Assembly: GCF_004025325.1 (NCBI RefSeq)
Contig: NZ_RSFE01000002.1
Span: 1 to 64,000, forward strand
DNA: 64,000 bases
Direction of reading: 5' to 3'
DNA from: Pseudidiomarina gelatinasegens
GTDB taxonomy: Bacteria; Pseudomonadota; Gammaproteobacteria; Enterobacterales; Alteromonadaceae
Below the pieces are notes generated by a model. That model did not search any database. It was not told the origin of the DNA and worked only from the letters and a program-made list of their open reading frames with translations. Below are positions 7,527 to 16,301 of the stretch, piece by piece. A program made the translations under genes and the position numbers. The stretch's first letter is position 1; each line of letters opens with the position of its first letter.

Positions 7527-7549
7527 ATAATGCGTTCGAAATGCACCTT
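7527..7549 (+). promoter_or_regulatory. Candidate NsrR operator overlapping the nsrR -10 element
   Basis: The sequence from 7530 on, ATGCGTTCGAAATGCACCTT, matches the second to last positions of the recalled NsrR consensus with four mismatches. It overlaps a TATAAT hexamer at 7526-7531, 62 bases before the nsrR start. This placement would give autorepression, which is common for Rrf2-family regulators. Confidence 0.5.
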
Positions 7550-7592
7550 ATGATTCTGCTTACTGCCTGTGCGGCTTATCTTGGAACCTGTT

Positions 7593-8042
7593 ATGCAATT
7601 AAAAAAATACACGGATTATGGATTACGGATACTCATGTATCTGGCAAGTTTTGATGCCGAGCAGAGCGATGAAAAGCGAAAATTAGCCACCATTCGGGAA
7701 ATATGCGATACCTTCAGTTTATCAGCCAACCACGTGAATAAAGTGGTGCACCACTTAGGCCGGTTGGAGCTGATTGAAACACGCCGCGGGAAAAACGGCG
7801 GTTTCTTATTAGCAAAACGCCCCGAAGATATCTCGTTGGCGTTTGTGATTCGCCAGCTTGAAGGCGACGAGAAGTGGATAGAGTGCGAAAATCCTTATTG
7901 CGTCGCGCTGCCCGCCTGTGAATTAAAAGGTATTGTGGCCCGCGGTAAAGAGGTGTTCTACAACTATCTTAATGACTACACACTTAAGAGTTTGATGGCG
8001 CAGGCGCCCCAACTGCGACAGATTTTTTCAACAGCGTCGTAA
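7593..8042 (+). CDS. nsrR: Nitric-oxide-sensing repressor NsrR (Rrf2 family)
   Basis: Encodes 149 residues starting MQLKKYTDYGLRILMYLA at ATG 7593. NsrR represses NO-detoxification genes and is inactivated when NO nitrosylates its iron-sulfur cluster. A winged helix-turn-helix occupies about residues 1-75 (LSANHVNKVVHHLGRLELI then RRGKNGGF). Three cysteines, C98, C103 and C109, have the C-x4-C-x5-C spacing of E. coli NsrR (C91, C96, C102), which separates it from IscR. The tail LNDYTLKSLMAQAPQL also matches NsrR. A longer start at 7569 is possible but gives an N-terminus foreign to the family. Its 3' end overlaps the convergent VWA gene by 59 bases. Confidence 0.9.
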   Translation: MQLKKYTDYGLRILMYLASFDAEQSDEKRKLATIREICDTFSLSANHVNKVVHHLGRLELIETRRGKNGGFLLAKRPEDISLAFVIRQLEGDEKWIECENPYCVALPACELKGIVARGKEVFYNYLNDYTLKSLMAQAPQLRQIFSTAS

Positions 8043-9195
8043 TCGCGGCACTAATTCCGTCTAGAGTTAGCGGATACATGCGCTGGCTCATTAGCTGCTG
8101 CATGAGATCAATAGATTGATAGTAGCGCCAATGACTGGTGGGCTGAGGGTTTAACCATACAGAATCGGAAAAGTGGTGCAGTAAGCGTTGCATCCACACG
8201 GCGCCAGGTTCTTCATTCCAGTGTTCCACACTGCCACCTGCGTAAGCAATTTCGTACGGCCCCATAGTTGCATCGCCAACGAATATTAACTTGTAGTCGC
8301 GGCCATAACGATTGATCAGCTCAAGCACCGGTAATTTATCTTCGTAACGGCGGCTATTGTCTTTCCAGACGTGTTCATACACACAGTTATGGAAATAGAA
8401 AAACTCGAGGTGTTTAAATTCATTTCGTGCTGCGCCAAACAGCTGTTCGCACTCGTAAATGTAATCATCCATAGAGCCGCCCACGTCAAACAGCAGCAGC
8501 ACTTTTACTGCATTGTGGCGTTCAGGCTGCCATTGTAAATCAAGCAAGCCAGCCTTTTGTGAGGTAGCACGAATGGTGGCATTAAGGTCAAGTTCTTCGG
8601 CGGCTCCAGTGCGGGCAAACTTACGTAATTTGCGCAAAGCTAGCTGTATGTTCCGGTTGGCTAATTCTGCATCACCATCGAGATCACGAAACTCGCGCTT
8701 GTCCCACACTTTTACAGCACGGCGCTGGTTGCTGCCGTCTTGGCCAATGCGAATTCCTTCAGGGTGATAGCCGTAGGCGCCGAACGGCGAAGTACCGCCG
8801 GTACCTATCCATTTATTGCCGCCAGCGTGACGTTTCTGCTGTTCAGCTAAGCGCTCGCGAAAGGTTTTGAGCAGGTCATCAAGGCCGCCAAGGGCTTTGA
8901 GTTTGGCTTTGTCTTCATCGCTAAGCTGACGCTGCAAGCTGCGCTCGAGCCATTCGGCTGGAATCGCTTGCGCCAGGTCGACCTGCTCAACACCTTCAAA
9001 GTATTCAGCAAAGGCTCGGTCGAACCGGTCATATTGACTTTCATCTTTCACTAACACCATGCGGGCTAGAGTATAAAAGTCATCAACGCTCGCGAATACG
9101 AGGCCACGTTCAAGCGCACCCAGTAGGTCGAGCAACTCGGTGAGGCTGGTTTTAAGTCCGTGCTTACGTAAACACAGAAAAAACTCAATGAGCAT
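7984..9195 (-). CDS. VWA-domain protein, CoxE-like partner of MoxR ATPase
   Basis: Encodes 403 residues with a helical N-terminal half and a von Willebrand A-like domain from about 228. That domain holds the metal-site variant FDVGGSMDD (237-243), IFVGDATMGPYE, and W-rich C-terminal blocks (HWNEEPGAVWMQRLLHHF). Proteins of this type pair with MoxR AAA ATPases and are thought to act as chaperone or metal-insertion machines on client enzymes. The gene begins 8 bases after the MoxR gene, so the two are co-translated. No obvious client enzyme is adjacent. The last 59 bases overlap nsrR on the other strand. Confidence 0.85.
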   Translation of the reverse strand: MLIEFFLCLRKHGLKTSLTELLDLLGALERGLVFASVDDFYTLARMVLVKDESQYDRFDRAFAEYFEGVEQVDLAQAIPAEWLERSLQRQLSDEDKAKLKALGGLDDLLKTFRERLAEQQKRHAGGNKWIGTGGTSPFGAYGYHPEGIRIGQDGSNQRRAVKVWDKREFRDLDGDAELANRNIQLALRKLRKFARTGAAEELDLNATIRATSQKAGLLDLQWQPERHNAVKVLLLFDVGGSMDDYIYECEQLFGAARNEFKHLEFFYFHNCVYEHVWKDNSRRYEDKLPVLELINRYGRDYKLIFVGDATMGPYEIAYAGGSVEHWNEEPGAVWMQRLLHHFSDSVWLNPQPTSHWRYYQSIDLMQQLMSQRMYPLTLDGISAAITTLLKKSVAVGAPAPSNS

Positions 9196-9203
9196 AATAA
9201 AAC

Positions 9204-10037
9204 CTAAGCGTTGCGGCGTGACATAAACGCAAGTTTTTCAACTAACTGCACGTCTTGCTCGTTCTTCAACAAGGCACCAAACATGGGCATTAAGCCATCA
9301 CGCTTGTTCAGTTCAGCGGGGTTAATGTCTTCTGCTAATAGCAGTTTTAGCCAATCAATAAGCTCTGACGTAGAAGGTTTCTTCTTTAAATTTGGCACGC
9401 CGCGCAAGTCAAAGAAAACTTCGAGTGCAGTACTGAGCAAGTTCTTGCGAATATCGGGATAATGCACTTGAACAATCTGTGCCAAGGTTTCGGCGTCGGG
9501 GAATTTAATGTAATGAAAAAAGCAGCGGCGCAAAAAGGCGTCGGGAAGCTCTTTTTCGTTATTTGACGTGATGATGACAATGGGGCGATGGTCGGCGCGC
9601 ACTTGCTCGCCGGTTTCGTACACATGAAATTCCATTTGATCGAGTTCGTGCAAGAGATCATTTGGGAACTCAATATCCGCTTTGTCGATTTCGTCAATCA
9701 ACAGTACCGGACGCTCTGGTGCGGTGAAGGCCTGCCAAAGTTTACCGGGCTTAATGTAGTTGGCAATGTCGTGCACCTTGTCGCTACCAAGCTGGCTATC
9801 GCGCAAACGCGACACCGCGTCGTACTCGTACAGCCCTTGTTGGGCTTTGGTGGTGGACTTTATTTGCCAGCGCAGCAGGGGTACCCCTAAGCTTTCTGCC
9901 AACTCTTCAGCGAGCCGTGTTTTACCGGTGCCCGGTTCACCTTTAATAAGCAAAGGCTTTTCGAGCGTAACAGCGGCATTAACCGCAAGGCCGAGGTCAT
10001 CGGCCACGATGTAATTGTCTGTGCTTTTAAAGCTCAT
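9204..10037 (-). CDS. MoxR-family AAA+ ATPase
   Basis: Encodes 277 residues. A Walker A motif GEPGTGKT (33-40), Walker B VLLIDEIDKA (111-120), sensor-1 region VIITSNNEKELPDAFLRRC and a helical lid identify a MoxR-type AAA+ ATPase. It should hydrolyse ATP to remodel a client protein together with the VWA protein encoded immediately downstream. The start at ATG 10037 gives the normal short N-terminus (MSFKSTDNYIVADDLGLAVN). The preceding gene on the same strand is a Fur-boxed periplasmic protein 23 bases away, so the three could share a transcript. Confidence 0.92.
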   Translation of the reverse strand: MSFKSTDNYIVADDLGLAVNAAVTLEKPLLIKGEPGTGKTRLAEELAESLGVPLLRWQIKSTTKAQQGLYEYDAVSRLRDSQLGSDKVHDIANYIKPGKLWQAFTAPERPVLLIDEIDKADIEFPNDLLHELDQMEFHVYETGEQVRADHRPIVIITSNNEKELPDAFLRRCFFHYIKFPDAETLAQIVQVHYPDIRKNLLSTALEVFFDLRGVPNLKKKPSTSELIDWLKLLLAEDINPAELNKRDGLMPMFGALLKNEQDVQLVEKLAFMSRRNA

Positions 10038-10060
10038 GATTTCCTCAGTACGAAGAACAA

Positions 10061-10444
10061 CTAGTTCACGATTTTATTGGATGTGTCTAGGTATTGTTTC
10101 GCGTTCTTCGTTACTTTGTCAAAGTCCATGTGCTCGGAGCCTTTGTGCACGTTTTCTAAAACGTCTTGCAGATCGTCGACTTCTTCATCTAGGCGCTGCA
10201 ATGCCACTTCAAGGGTGTAGGTGAGCTGATGAATTTCAGCCATTTTTTGCGGTGTTAATTCGCCATTTATTACTTCCGTTAATTTTGCATTGTATTCACG
10301 CAGGTTATCCAATGCTTGCTCAAGGTTTTCAGAAGGCTTGCCTTTGAAATGGTCAGGGCGCTTATCATCGTCGCTCGCAAGTGCAGGCGCTGCCGTTAAA
10401 GTTAAAGAAAAGGTCAAAGCAGTTAGTAATGGAATAAGTTTCAT
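10061..10444 (-). CDS. Small exported helical protein (possibly DUF6746 type) behind a Fur box
   Basis: Encodes 127 residues from ATG 10444 (MKLIPLLTALTFSLTLTA). A cleavable signal peptide ending near APALASDD is followed by RPDHFKGKPSENLEQALDNL and an acidic, heptad-like helical body (LEVALQRLDEEVDDLQDVLENV). I believe this matches a family annotated as DUF6746, periplasmic and of unknown role, but the name is from memory. AGGG precedes this ATG; a start at 10462 would place charged residues oddly before the signal peptide. A Fur-like box 43 bases upstream suggests iron-dependent expression. Confidence 0.75.
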   Translation of the reverse strand: MKLIPLLTALTFSLTLTAAPALASDDDKRPDHFKGKPSENLEQALDNLREYNAKLTEVINGELTPQKMAEIHQLTYTLEVALQRLDEEVDDLQDVLENVHKGSEHMDFDKVTKNAKQYLDTSNKIVN

Positions 10445-10486
10445 AGGGCCTCCTACAGCCAATACGATTGATTTGAAAACTCACAT

Positions 10487-10505
10487 ACAAATGAGAATCG
10501 TTATC
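10487..10505 (-). promoter_or_regulatory. Candidate Fur box
   Basis: ACAAATGAGAATCGTTATC (plus strand) matches the classical 19-bp Fur consensus GATAATGATAATCATTATC at 14 positions. It lies 43 bases upstream of the exported helical protein starting at 10444, a usual operator distance. This predicts repression by Fur when iron is sufficient. Confidence 0.6.
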
Positions 10506-10560
10506 AATAAGCTATCATAATTTTAACTGTTCGCCAACTGCTCAGGTGCACTCGCTTAGG

Positions 10561-11586
10561 CTAAGCTCCGGGCTCAAAATTACAGTCTGCAAAGAATTGT
10601 TGCCAATACTCAACGTGATTACGGGTAGCGTCAATCAGTTGATCATCGAGTGCGCCAATTTGTCGCAGATGGTCTTGCCATATGTCAGCGGCGTTGGTAG
10701 CAACAGCTAAGGCTTCTACGTAAGGTGTGAGTTGCCGACTTTGTCGTGTTAGTTCGCCTATATGCTGTTGTACGGGCCCCGAAAAAGTGCTGATAAACAC
10801 TTGCCTCAAAACACGCGCCCTGTTGGGAACCCCAGCGCTTAAACAACCCGCAGGGTCACTCATGTTGGCGACTAACGGTTGGAGTTGCTTCAGGTACTTA
10901 CGGTTTTCCTGCAATGCGCGCCAAAGTTGCGCTATGTAGCGGTCTTTTTCCAGTTGCTCAAGCGCCGTCGAAAGCTCAGCTTCGGTGGGGAGCTCCGCAT
11001 CAGTGTCGATGACCCGCAGTACCGTATTGAGTGAATCGATTCGCGTGGCAAAAATACTGCTGTCGGCAATTGCTAGCGGCCTGTCGGCCATCGAGACAAC
11101 GTTACGAACACTCTTATCGTTGCTTAGAGCCTGCAGTAGCAACATGGGCATAAGTTCGGCTTTGGCTTGAGCCTGTTCCAGTACACGCGCCGCTAAATCC
11201 GGATTATCTTGATCCAGCTCAGCGCTGCATTCATAGAGTGCAGCTAACAGTTTACGGTCGTTATAGTAGCGCATAATACCCGCTTCAAGTCGGCCAAGGG
11301 CACTATTGCGTTCGGCGATCAGTTGGCCCGCCTTGCAGGTGTCCAAGCGCATGGAATCAAGCAGTGATAGCTGCAGCCTTGGTATAGTTAACTGCACGTC
11401 GCGCGCGGTTGGTGCGCGCAGTGCAGTCAAAGGCTCATAAATTATCGGCGCAACAGCCAGTGTATTGGCAACGCGCTGCTGATAGTCATGCAGCTGATGC
11501 AAGCCTGTTGGCGCTGGGTTACAGGCACTCACCATAAACAGGACTATATAGCCAAGAAAGGCGTTTAACGTTACAATTCGTCGCAT
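10561..11586 (-). CDS. DUF3080-like lipoprotein
   Basis: Encodes 341 residues from ATG 11586 (MRRIVTLNAF), which follows AAAGG. A hydrophobic signal ends in the lipobox FMVSAC, so the mature protein should start with a lipidated cysteine. The rest is mostly helical, with few conserved motifs I can name. The pattern and the position next to riboflavin synthase fit the DUF3080 family of gammaproteobacterial lipoproteins, whose role is unknown. A longer start at 11619 would overlap the divergent riboflavin synthase gene. The two genes start only 25 bases apart. Confidence 0.7.
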   Translation of the reverse strand: MRRIVTLNAFLGYIVLFMVSACNPAPTGLHQLHDYQQRVANTLAVAPIIYEPLTALRAPTARDVQLTIPRLQLSLLDSMRLDTCKAGQLIAERNSALGRLEAGIMRYYNDRKLLAALYECSAELDQDNPDLAARVLEQAQAKAELMPMLLLQALSNDKSVRNVVSMADRPLAIADSSIFATRIDSLNTVLRVIDTDAELPTEAELSTALEQLEKDRYIAQLWRALQENRKYLKQLQPLVANMSDPAGCLSAGVPNRARVLRQVFISTFSGPVQQHIGELTRQSRQLTPYVEALAVATNAADIWQDHLRQIGALDDQLIDATRNHVEYWQQFFADCNFEPGA

Positions 11587-11611
11587 TCCAATAGCCTTTA
11601 AAGAAGAATCG

Positions 11612-12208
11612 ATGTTCACAGGAATTGTACAAACTCAAGCCACCGTTGCCCAGCTTAACGACCGTGTTAACTTCCGTCAGTTAACCGTGAAGGTTGCGCC
11701 CGAGTATCTTGCGCAGGTAACGCTGGGTGCCAGCATAGCAATTAACGGGTGTTGTTTAACCGTAGTTGCTTTTACTGAAGACACGGTAAGCTTTGATATT
11801 ATTGATGAAACATTACGATTAACCAACCTCAGCCGGTTAGCCGTGGGTGATACGGTTAACTTTGAGCGCTCATTGAAAGTCGGCGATGAAATGGGTGGGC
11901 ATTATGTGTCAGGCCATATTCACGGACTAGGCTCAATTGTGAAGCGTGAACAAAGTGCAGATAACTTAGCGTTATGGATTGAGTTTCCTGCGCAGTTCCA
12001 AGCTTATGTGTTACCGAAAGGGTTCATTAGCGTAAATGGCGCCAGTTTGACCGTTGGGCAGGTAGAAAGTAACCGTTTTAGCTTACATTTAATTCCAGAA
12101 ACGTTGCGTTTAACCAACTTAGAACAGGCTAAAATGGTCAACCTTGAGTTCGATCAACAAACGATGACGATTGTCGAAACAGTCGAACGTGTGCTGGCTA
12201 ACCGCTAA
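11612..12208 (+). CDS. ribC: Riboflavin synthase, alpha subunit
   Basis: Encodes 198 residues. The enzyme dismutates two 6,7-dimethyl-8-ribityllumazine molecules into riboflavin and a pyrimidine by-product. It begins with the invariant MFTGIV that shapes the active site. It consists of two similar lumazine-binding halves: GASIAINGCCLTVV and FDIIDETLRLTNL in the first, ISVNGASLTVG and LIPETLRLTNL in the second, with GGHYVSGHIHG between. The gene is also called ribE in some annotations. No FMN riboswitch is visible upstream; the start is 25 bases from the divergent lipoprotein gene. Other riboflavin genes are not in the window. Confidence 0.95.
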   Translation: MFTGIVQTQATVAQLNDRVNFRQLTVKVAPEYLAQVTLGASIAINGCCLTVVAFTEDTVSFDIIDETLRLTNLSRLAVGDTVNFERSLKVGDEMGGHYVSGHIHGLGSIVKREQSADNLALWIEFPAQFQAYVLPKGFISVNGASLTVGQVESNRFSLHLIPETLRLTNLEQAKMVNLEFDQQTMTIVETVERVLANR

Positions 12209-12210
12209 TA

Positions 12211-12420
12211 TTAATAAAAATTTTCGTCGTCGCTGGCCACACGAACTAATATTTTGTCGTTCACTTCGTCGAGTTTAACGAGTAAGTGAATATCAGCACC
12301 GCAAGCGCGGCACTCATCTTGGTAATCTTGATCGCCTGCCGAAGCGTCGATGCTCACATGGATATGATGCCCACAATAGGGACAGCTTAGGCTAGCGTCG
12401 TAGAGTTTGTCCGCATTCAT
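12211..12420 (-). CDS. CPXCG-motif cysteine-rich zinc-ribbon protein
   Basis: Encodes 69 residues with two CxxC knuckles, SCPYCGHHI (13-16 region) and ECRACGADI (about 37-40), separated by an acidic stretch. This fits a small zinc ribbon of the CPXCG family, of unknown function. An acidic tail (SDDENFY) ends the protein. It is convergent with riboflavin synthase, the two stops being 2 bases apart. Confidence 0.82.
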   Translation of the reverse strand: MNADKLYDASLSCPYCGHHIHVSIDASAGDQDYQDECRACGADIHLLVKLDEVNDKILVRVASDDENFY

Positions 12421-12519
12421 AATAAGCCTCCCAATGCGTGTTAACTGTTACTATGAGTATGGCCCAGATTGCAGAAATTGCTTGTGATTTGACGGTGATT
12501 TAACGCTGACTTGCCTAAC

Positions 12520-13437
12520 TTATTGAATTCCAAACAACAGTGAAATTCCTGCAACTGCAATGAGTGCGCCGGTAATGCTGCGCGCCGAAAGTGCTTGGCC
12601 GCGCAACCATTGAATCGGAATGAGCCATAGCGGAGCGGTAGCTAAAAGGGTTTGTGCAAGGCCTGGGTTGATATAGGCAATGGCAGTTTGTTGTAACCAA
12701 ATAGCCAAGAAAGTGCCCATAACAATGGCGGTGAGTAGCCAAGGGATGGACGTATGACGAAGTGCTGCGCGGGTGGTGCCAATTAATGAGGGGCGTAACA
12801 CAAGCAGTGCAATAGTTAGCGCAACGGTGCCAGCCAATAGGCGCAACAACGCGGCGTTGAGCGGGTTCATGTCAAACTCTTGCAACGCATGAAAGGACAT
12901 AACGAGGCCAAGCGCCTGACAGAGTGCGGCGCCCACACCGGCGGCTATACCGCTGGCGCTCAGTGCAACGCGCTCAGCATGGCGTGGCTTTTCACTGATA
13001 ACCACGAAAATCCCGAAAATAATCACCAGCGCAGCCAAAATCTCATAGCCACGCATACCCTGTGACAACAATATCCACGCTAACAAGGCTGCAAAGGGCG
13101 GGGCCAGATATTCCAGCAGCATGGTGTGCCAGGGACCCAGCCGACGTAATGCGGAGAAATACAGCGTATCACCCAAGGTAATACCGATTACGCCACTGGC
13201 TAATAATAAGTAAGTAGCGGCATTGCCTTCCAGCGCAACCAGTTGACCAGTGAACCAGCCCGCAAGCAGCAATAGTGGGCATGCGATAACGCCTTTGACC
13301 AAATTCAATTGACTGGCGGACAAAAAACTACCCGCCTGACTATAAAGTAGCGTCGCAAGCGCCCAAAATAATGCCGCTGTAAGGGCCGCAATTGGACCAA
13401 TCAAAGAGGTGACTAGGCTTTCCATGGCGGGCATCAT
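12520..13437 (-). CDS. EamA-family (DMT) transporter
   Basis: Encodes up to 305 residues with about ten hydrophobic helices in two repeats of five, the EamA/RhaT drug-metabolite-transporter fold. Examples are AALTAALFWALATLLY at the N-terminus and GITLGDTLYFSALRRLGP, with a second-repeat echo YINPGLAQTLLATAPLWLI. Substrate unknown; members export amino acids, nucleosides or other metabolites. Three starts (13437, 13434, 13425) are possible and none has a clear ribosome-binding site. The gene is divergent from thrS. Confidence 0.85.
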   Translation of the reverse strand: MMPAMESLVTSLIGPIAALTAALFWALATLLYSQAGSFLSASQLNLVKGVIACPLLLLAGWFTGQLVALEGNAATYLLLASGVIGITLGDTLYFSALRRLGPWHTMLLEYLAPPFAALLAWILLSQGMRGYEILAALVIIFGIFVVISEKPRHAERVALSASGIAAGVGAALCQALGLVMSFHALQEFDMNPLNAALLRLLAGTVALTIALLVLRPSLIGTTRAALRHTSIPWLLTAIVMGTFLAIWLQQTAIAYINPGLAQTLLATAPLWLIPIQWLRGQALSARSITGALIAVAGISLLFGIQ

Positions 13438-13510
13438 ACGCTATAGTGTGGCCTTTCTAAAATAACAAGTGACACTTGGTAGGTGCCACCACTGTGAAAA
13501 GGACAAATTC

Positions 13511-15427
13511 ATGCCTGTAGTAACGCTTCCCGACGGTAGTAAACGTACATTTGATAAACCTGTATCTATTCTCGATGTTGCTCTGGATATTGGCCCCGGT
13601 TTGGCCAAAGCAACAGTTGCTGGTCGCATTAATGGCGAACTGGCAGATGCATGTGACTTAATTACCGACGACGCAACCGTTCAGATCATTACGCCGAAAG
13701 ATGACGATGGTGTTCACATTATTCGTCACTCCTGTGCGCACTTGCTTGGCCATGCGCTTAAGCAAATGTTCCCAGATGTGAAAATGGCGATTGGTCCGGT
13801 TATCGACAACGGCTTTTATTACGATGTTGATATGGAACACACGTTAACTGCAGATGATTTGCAAGCTCTCGAGAAGCGTATGCTCGAGCTGGCAAAAACT
13901 GAATATGAAGTGGTTAAGAATAAGGTGAGCTGGGCCGAAGCGCGCGAAACCTTCGTGAGCCGCCATGAACCGTACAAAGTTGAAATTCTGGATGACGATA
14001 TCAGCAAAGATGATCGCCCAGGTTTGTACCATCATGAAGAATACGTGGATATGTGCCGTGGGCCGCACGTACCAAACATGCGCTTTTGCCAACATTTCAA
14101 AATTATGAAGGTTGCTGGGGCCTATTGGCGCGGTAAATCTGACAACAAAATGTTGCAGCGCGTTTACGGCACTGCATGGGCCGATAAAAAGCAATTAAAA
14201 GCGTATTTGCAGCGTTTAGAAGAAGCTGAAAAGCGTGACCACCGTAAAATTGGTAAAACGCAAGACTTGTTCCATTGGCAAGAAGAAGCGCCGGGCATGG
14301 TGTTCTGGCACAACAATGGTTGGGCTGTATTCCTGGAACTTGAGCGTTTTATTCGCGAAAAACTGCGTGAGTACAACTACCAAGAAGTAAAAGGTCCATT
14401 AATGATGGACCGCGTGTTGTGGGAGCGTTCTGGCCACTGGGAAAAATTCTCAGACCTGATGTTTACAACGGCTTCAGAAAATCGCGAGTATGCGATTAAG
14501 CCGATGAACTGCCCAGGGCACGTGCAAATATTTAACCAAGGCTTAAAATCATACCGTGACTTGCCGTTGCGTATGGCCGAGTTCGGTTCGTGCCATCGTA
14601 ATGAACCTTCGGGTGCTTTGCATGGTTTGATGCGTGTGCGTGGCTTCACGCAAGACGATGCGCACGTGTTCTGTACCGACGCACAAGTGCAAGAAGAAGT
14701 CAGTGGCTGTATTAAGATGGTCTATGAAACCTATAAAACCTTTGGTTTCCAAGACATCGTGGTGAAGCTGTCAACCCGCCCAGAGAAACGTTTGGGTGAC
14801 GACGCGACATGGGACCATGCTGAACAAGCATTAGCTGATGCATTGAAAAACAACGGCATTGAATTTGAATATTTGCCGGGTGAGGGCGCTTTTTATGGTC
14901 CGAAGATTGAATTTACTTTGCACGATTGTCTCGGTCGTGCATGGCAGTGTGGTACTGTGCAGCTCGATTTTGCGCTGCCAGGCCGATTAGGTGCAACTTA
15001 TGTGGGCGAAGACAACGAGCGCCACACACCGGTGATGATACACCGCGCCATTTTGGGCTCGCTTGAACGCTTCATGGGCATTATTATTGAAGAATATGCG
15101 GGTTATTTCCCAACTTGGCTTGCGCCAACGCAGGTTGTGGTGATGAATATTACCGATAATCAGCGTGATTATGCTATCGAAACGGTAAAAGAATTGAATA
15201 AACTTGGATTTAGAGCCATTGCTGACTTGAGAAATGAGAAGATAGGCTTTAAAATCCGCGAGCACACTTTAAAACGTGTTCCATATTTGTTGGTTGTCGG
15301 CGATAAAGAAGTCGAGAACAAAGCGGTTGCGGTGCGTACTCGTCGCGGTGAAGACCACGGTGTTAAAGGGTTACAGCAATTTATTGCAGAACTTAGCGAT
15401 GAAGTAAACAGCCGCAAGATTAGTTAA
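13511..15427 (+). CDS. thrS: Threonyl-tRNA synthetase
   Basis: Encodes 638 residues from ATG 13511 ([14 protein letters not shown]), which has AAGGA upstream; E. coli ThrS has 642. It joins threonine to tRNA-Thr. The domains are TGS (1-62), the editing domain with [15 protein letters not shown] (the HxxxH site), the class II core with [22 protein letters not shown] (motif 2), [11 protein letters not shown] (motif 3), and a C-terminal anticodon-binding domain. It begins the translation gene run ending at rplT, with infC overlapping its 3' vicinity. In E. coli ThrS represses its own translation through a leader; the 5' region here is too short to judge. Confidence 0.98.
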   Translation: MPVVTLPDGSKRTFDKPVSILDVALDIGPGLAKATVAGRINGELADACDLITDDATVQIITPKDDDGVHIIRHSCAHLLGHALKQMFPDVKMAIGPVIDNGFYYDVDMEHTLTADDLQALEKRMLELAKTEYEVVKNKVSWAEARETFVSRHEPYKVEILDDDISKDDRPGLYHHEEYVDMCRGPHVPNMRFCQHFKIMKVAGAYWRGKSDNKMLQRVYGTAWADKKQLKAYLQRLEEAEKRDHRKIGKTQDLFHWQEEAPGMVFWHNNGWAVFLELERFIREKLREYNYQEVKGPLMMDRVLWERSGHWEKFSDLMFTTASENREYAIKPMNCPGHVQIFNQGLKSYRDLPLRMAEFGSCHRNEPSGALHGLMRVRGFTQDDAHVFCTDAQVQEEVSGCIKMVYETYKTFGFQDIVVKLSTRPEKRLGDDATWDHAEQALADALKNNGIEFEYLPGEGAFYGPKIEFTLHDCLGRAWQCGTVQLDFALPGRLGATYVGEDNERHTPVMIHRAILGSLERFMGIIIEEYAGYFPTWLAPTQVVVMNITDNQRDYAIETVKELNKLGFRAIADLRNEKIGFKIREHTLKRVPYLLVVGDKEVENKAVAVRTRRGEDHGVKGLQQFIAELSDEVNSRKIS

Positions 15428-15433
15428 TTGACT

Positions 15434-15448
15434 GGAGGAATGACCATT
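15434..15448 (+). promoter_or_regulatory. infC ribosome-binding site with AUU start codon
   Basis: GGAGG at 15434-15438 lies 7 bases before ATT at 15446-15448 and only 1 base before an in-frame ATG at 15440. Spacing favours ATT. The residues that follow (KGGKR) align with the E. coli IF3 N-terminus, whose gene starts with AUU. An AUU start lets IF3 repress its own translation by rejecting non-standard start codons. Confidence 0.85.
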
Positions 15449-15988
15449 AAAGGCGGAAAAAGAACTCAGAAAGCTGCGGACAAAAATCGTATCAATGAAG
15501 ATATTCGCGTCAAAGAGGTAAGATTAATTGGCGTTGAAGCTGAACAGATTGGTGTCGTGAGTATTCAAGAAGCTCTTGAGGCAGCGGAAGCTGCTGGTGT
15601 TGATCTGGTGGAAATTAGCCCGAATGCGGAGCCACCAGTTTGTCGTCTGATGGATTATGGTAAGTTCCTCTACGAGAAAGCTAAGAACGCGAAAGAGCAA
15701 AAGAAAAACCAGAAACAGATCCAGGTTAAGGAAGTTAAATTCCGTCCTGGAACTGACGAGGGCGATTATCAGGTAAAACTGCGCAACCTGACTCGCTTTC
15801 TGGAGGGAGGTGACAAAACTAAAGTCACTATCCGTTTCCGTGGCCGGGAAATGGCACACCAAGAGTTGGGTATCGAACTGCTAGAGCGCATTAAGAATGA
15901 CCTAGCCGAAATCTCAACTTGCGAATCGTTCCCAAGACGTGCTGAGGGTCGCCAGATGATTATGGTTCTGGCCCCTGCTAAGAAGTAA
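15446..15988 (+). CDS. infC: Translation initiation factor IF-3
   Basis: Encodes 180 residues from the ATT at 15446, exactly the length of E. coli IF3. IF3 binds the 30S subunit, keeps it apart from 50S and proofreads the start codon and initiator tRNA. The N-domain shows [15 protein letters not shown], the linker is lysine-rich ([14 protein letters not shown]), and the C-domain shows [16 protein letters not shown] and [12 protein letters not shown]. It starts 18 bases after thrS stops, and rpmI and rplT follow, the conserved operon. The rare start codon is the basis of autoregulation in E. coli and is likely so here. Confidence 0.97.
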   Translation: MKGGKRTQKAADKNRINEDIRVKEVRLIGVEAEQIGVVSIQEALEAAEAAGVDLVEISPNAEPPVCRLMDYGKFLYEKAKNAKEQKKNQKQIQVKEVKFRPGTDEGDYQVKLRNLTRFLEGGDKTKVTIRFRGREMAHQELGIELLERIKNDLAEISTCESFPRRAEGRQMIMVLAPAKK

Positions 15989-16085
15989 CTGTGGTTTGCA
16001 AGTAGGGCGGTTATTGATGGCAATATGCCAGCAACAACCAAACTCACCCTGTTACACTTGTTGTTAACAATGCGGAGTTATTTTC

Positions 16086-16283
16086 ATGCCGAAAATGAAA
16101 TCGAAACGAGGCGCAGCGAAGCGCTTCAAAAAAACCGCTTCAGGCGGGTTTAAATGTAAACAGTCTCATTTGCGTCACATCCTGACCAAAAAGAGCTCGA
16201 AGCGGAAACGTCACCTACGTGCGAAAAGCATGGTGCACGTGTCTGACGTAGGCTTAGTTCAGCGTATGTTACCATTCGCGTAA
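16086..16283 (+). CDS. rpmI: 50S ribosomal protein L35
   Basis: Encodes 65 residues, the usual size: [20 protein letters not shown], a basic core [19 protein letters not shown] and VQRMLPFA at the end. L35 is a small late-assembling protein of the large subunit. It lies 97 bases after infC and 18 bases before rplT. In E. coli L20 represses this cistron through a pseudoknot that starts in infC; whether the equivalent RNA structure exists here needs folding. Confidence 0.97.
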   Translation: MPKMKSKRGAAKRFKKTASGGFKCKQSHLRHILTKKSSKRKRHLRAKSMVHVSDVGLVQRMLPFA

Positions 16284-16301
16284 GGGAAGGAGAGATAGCA
16301 A

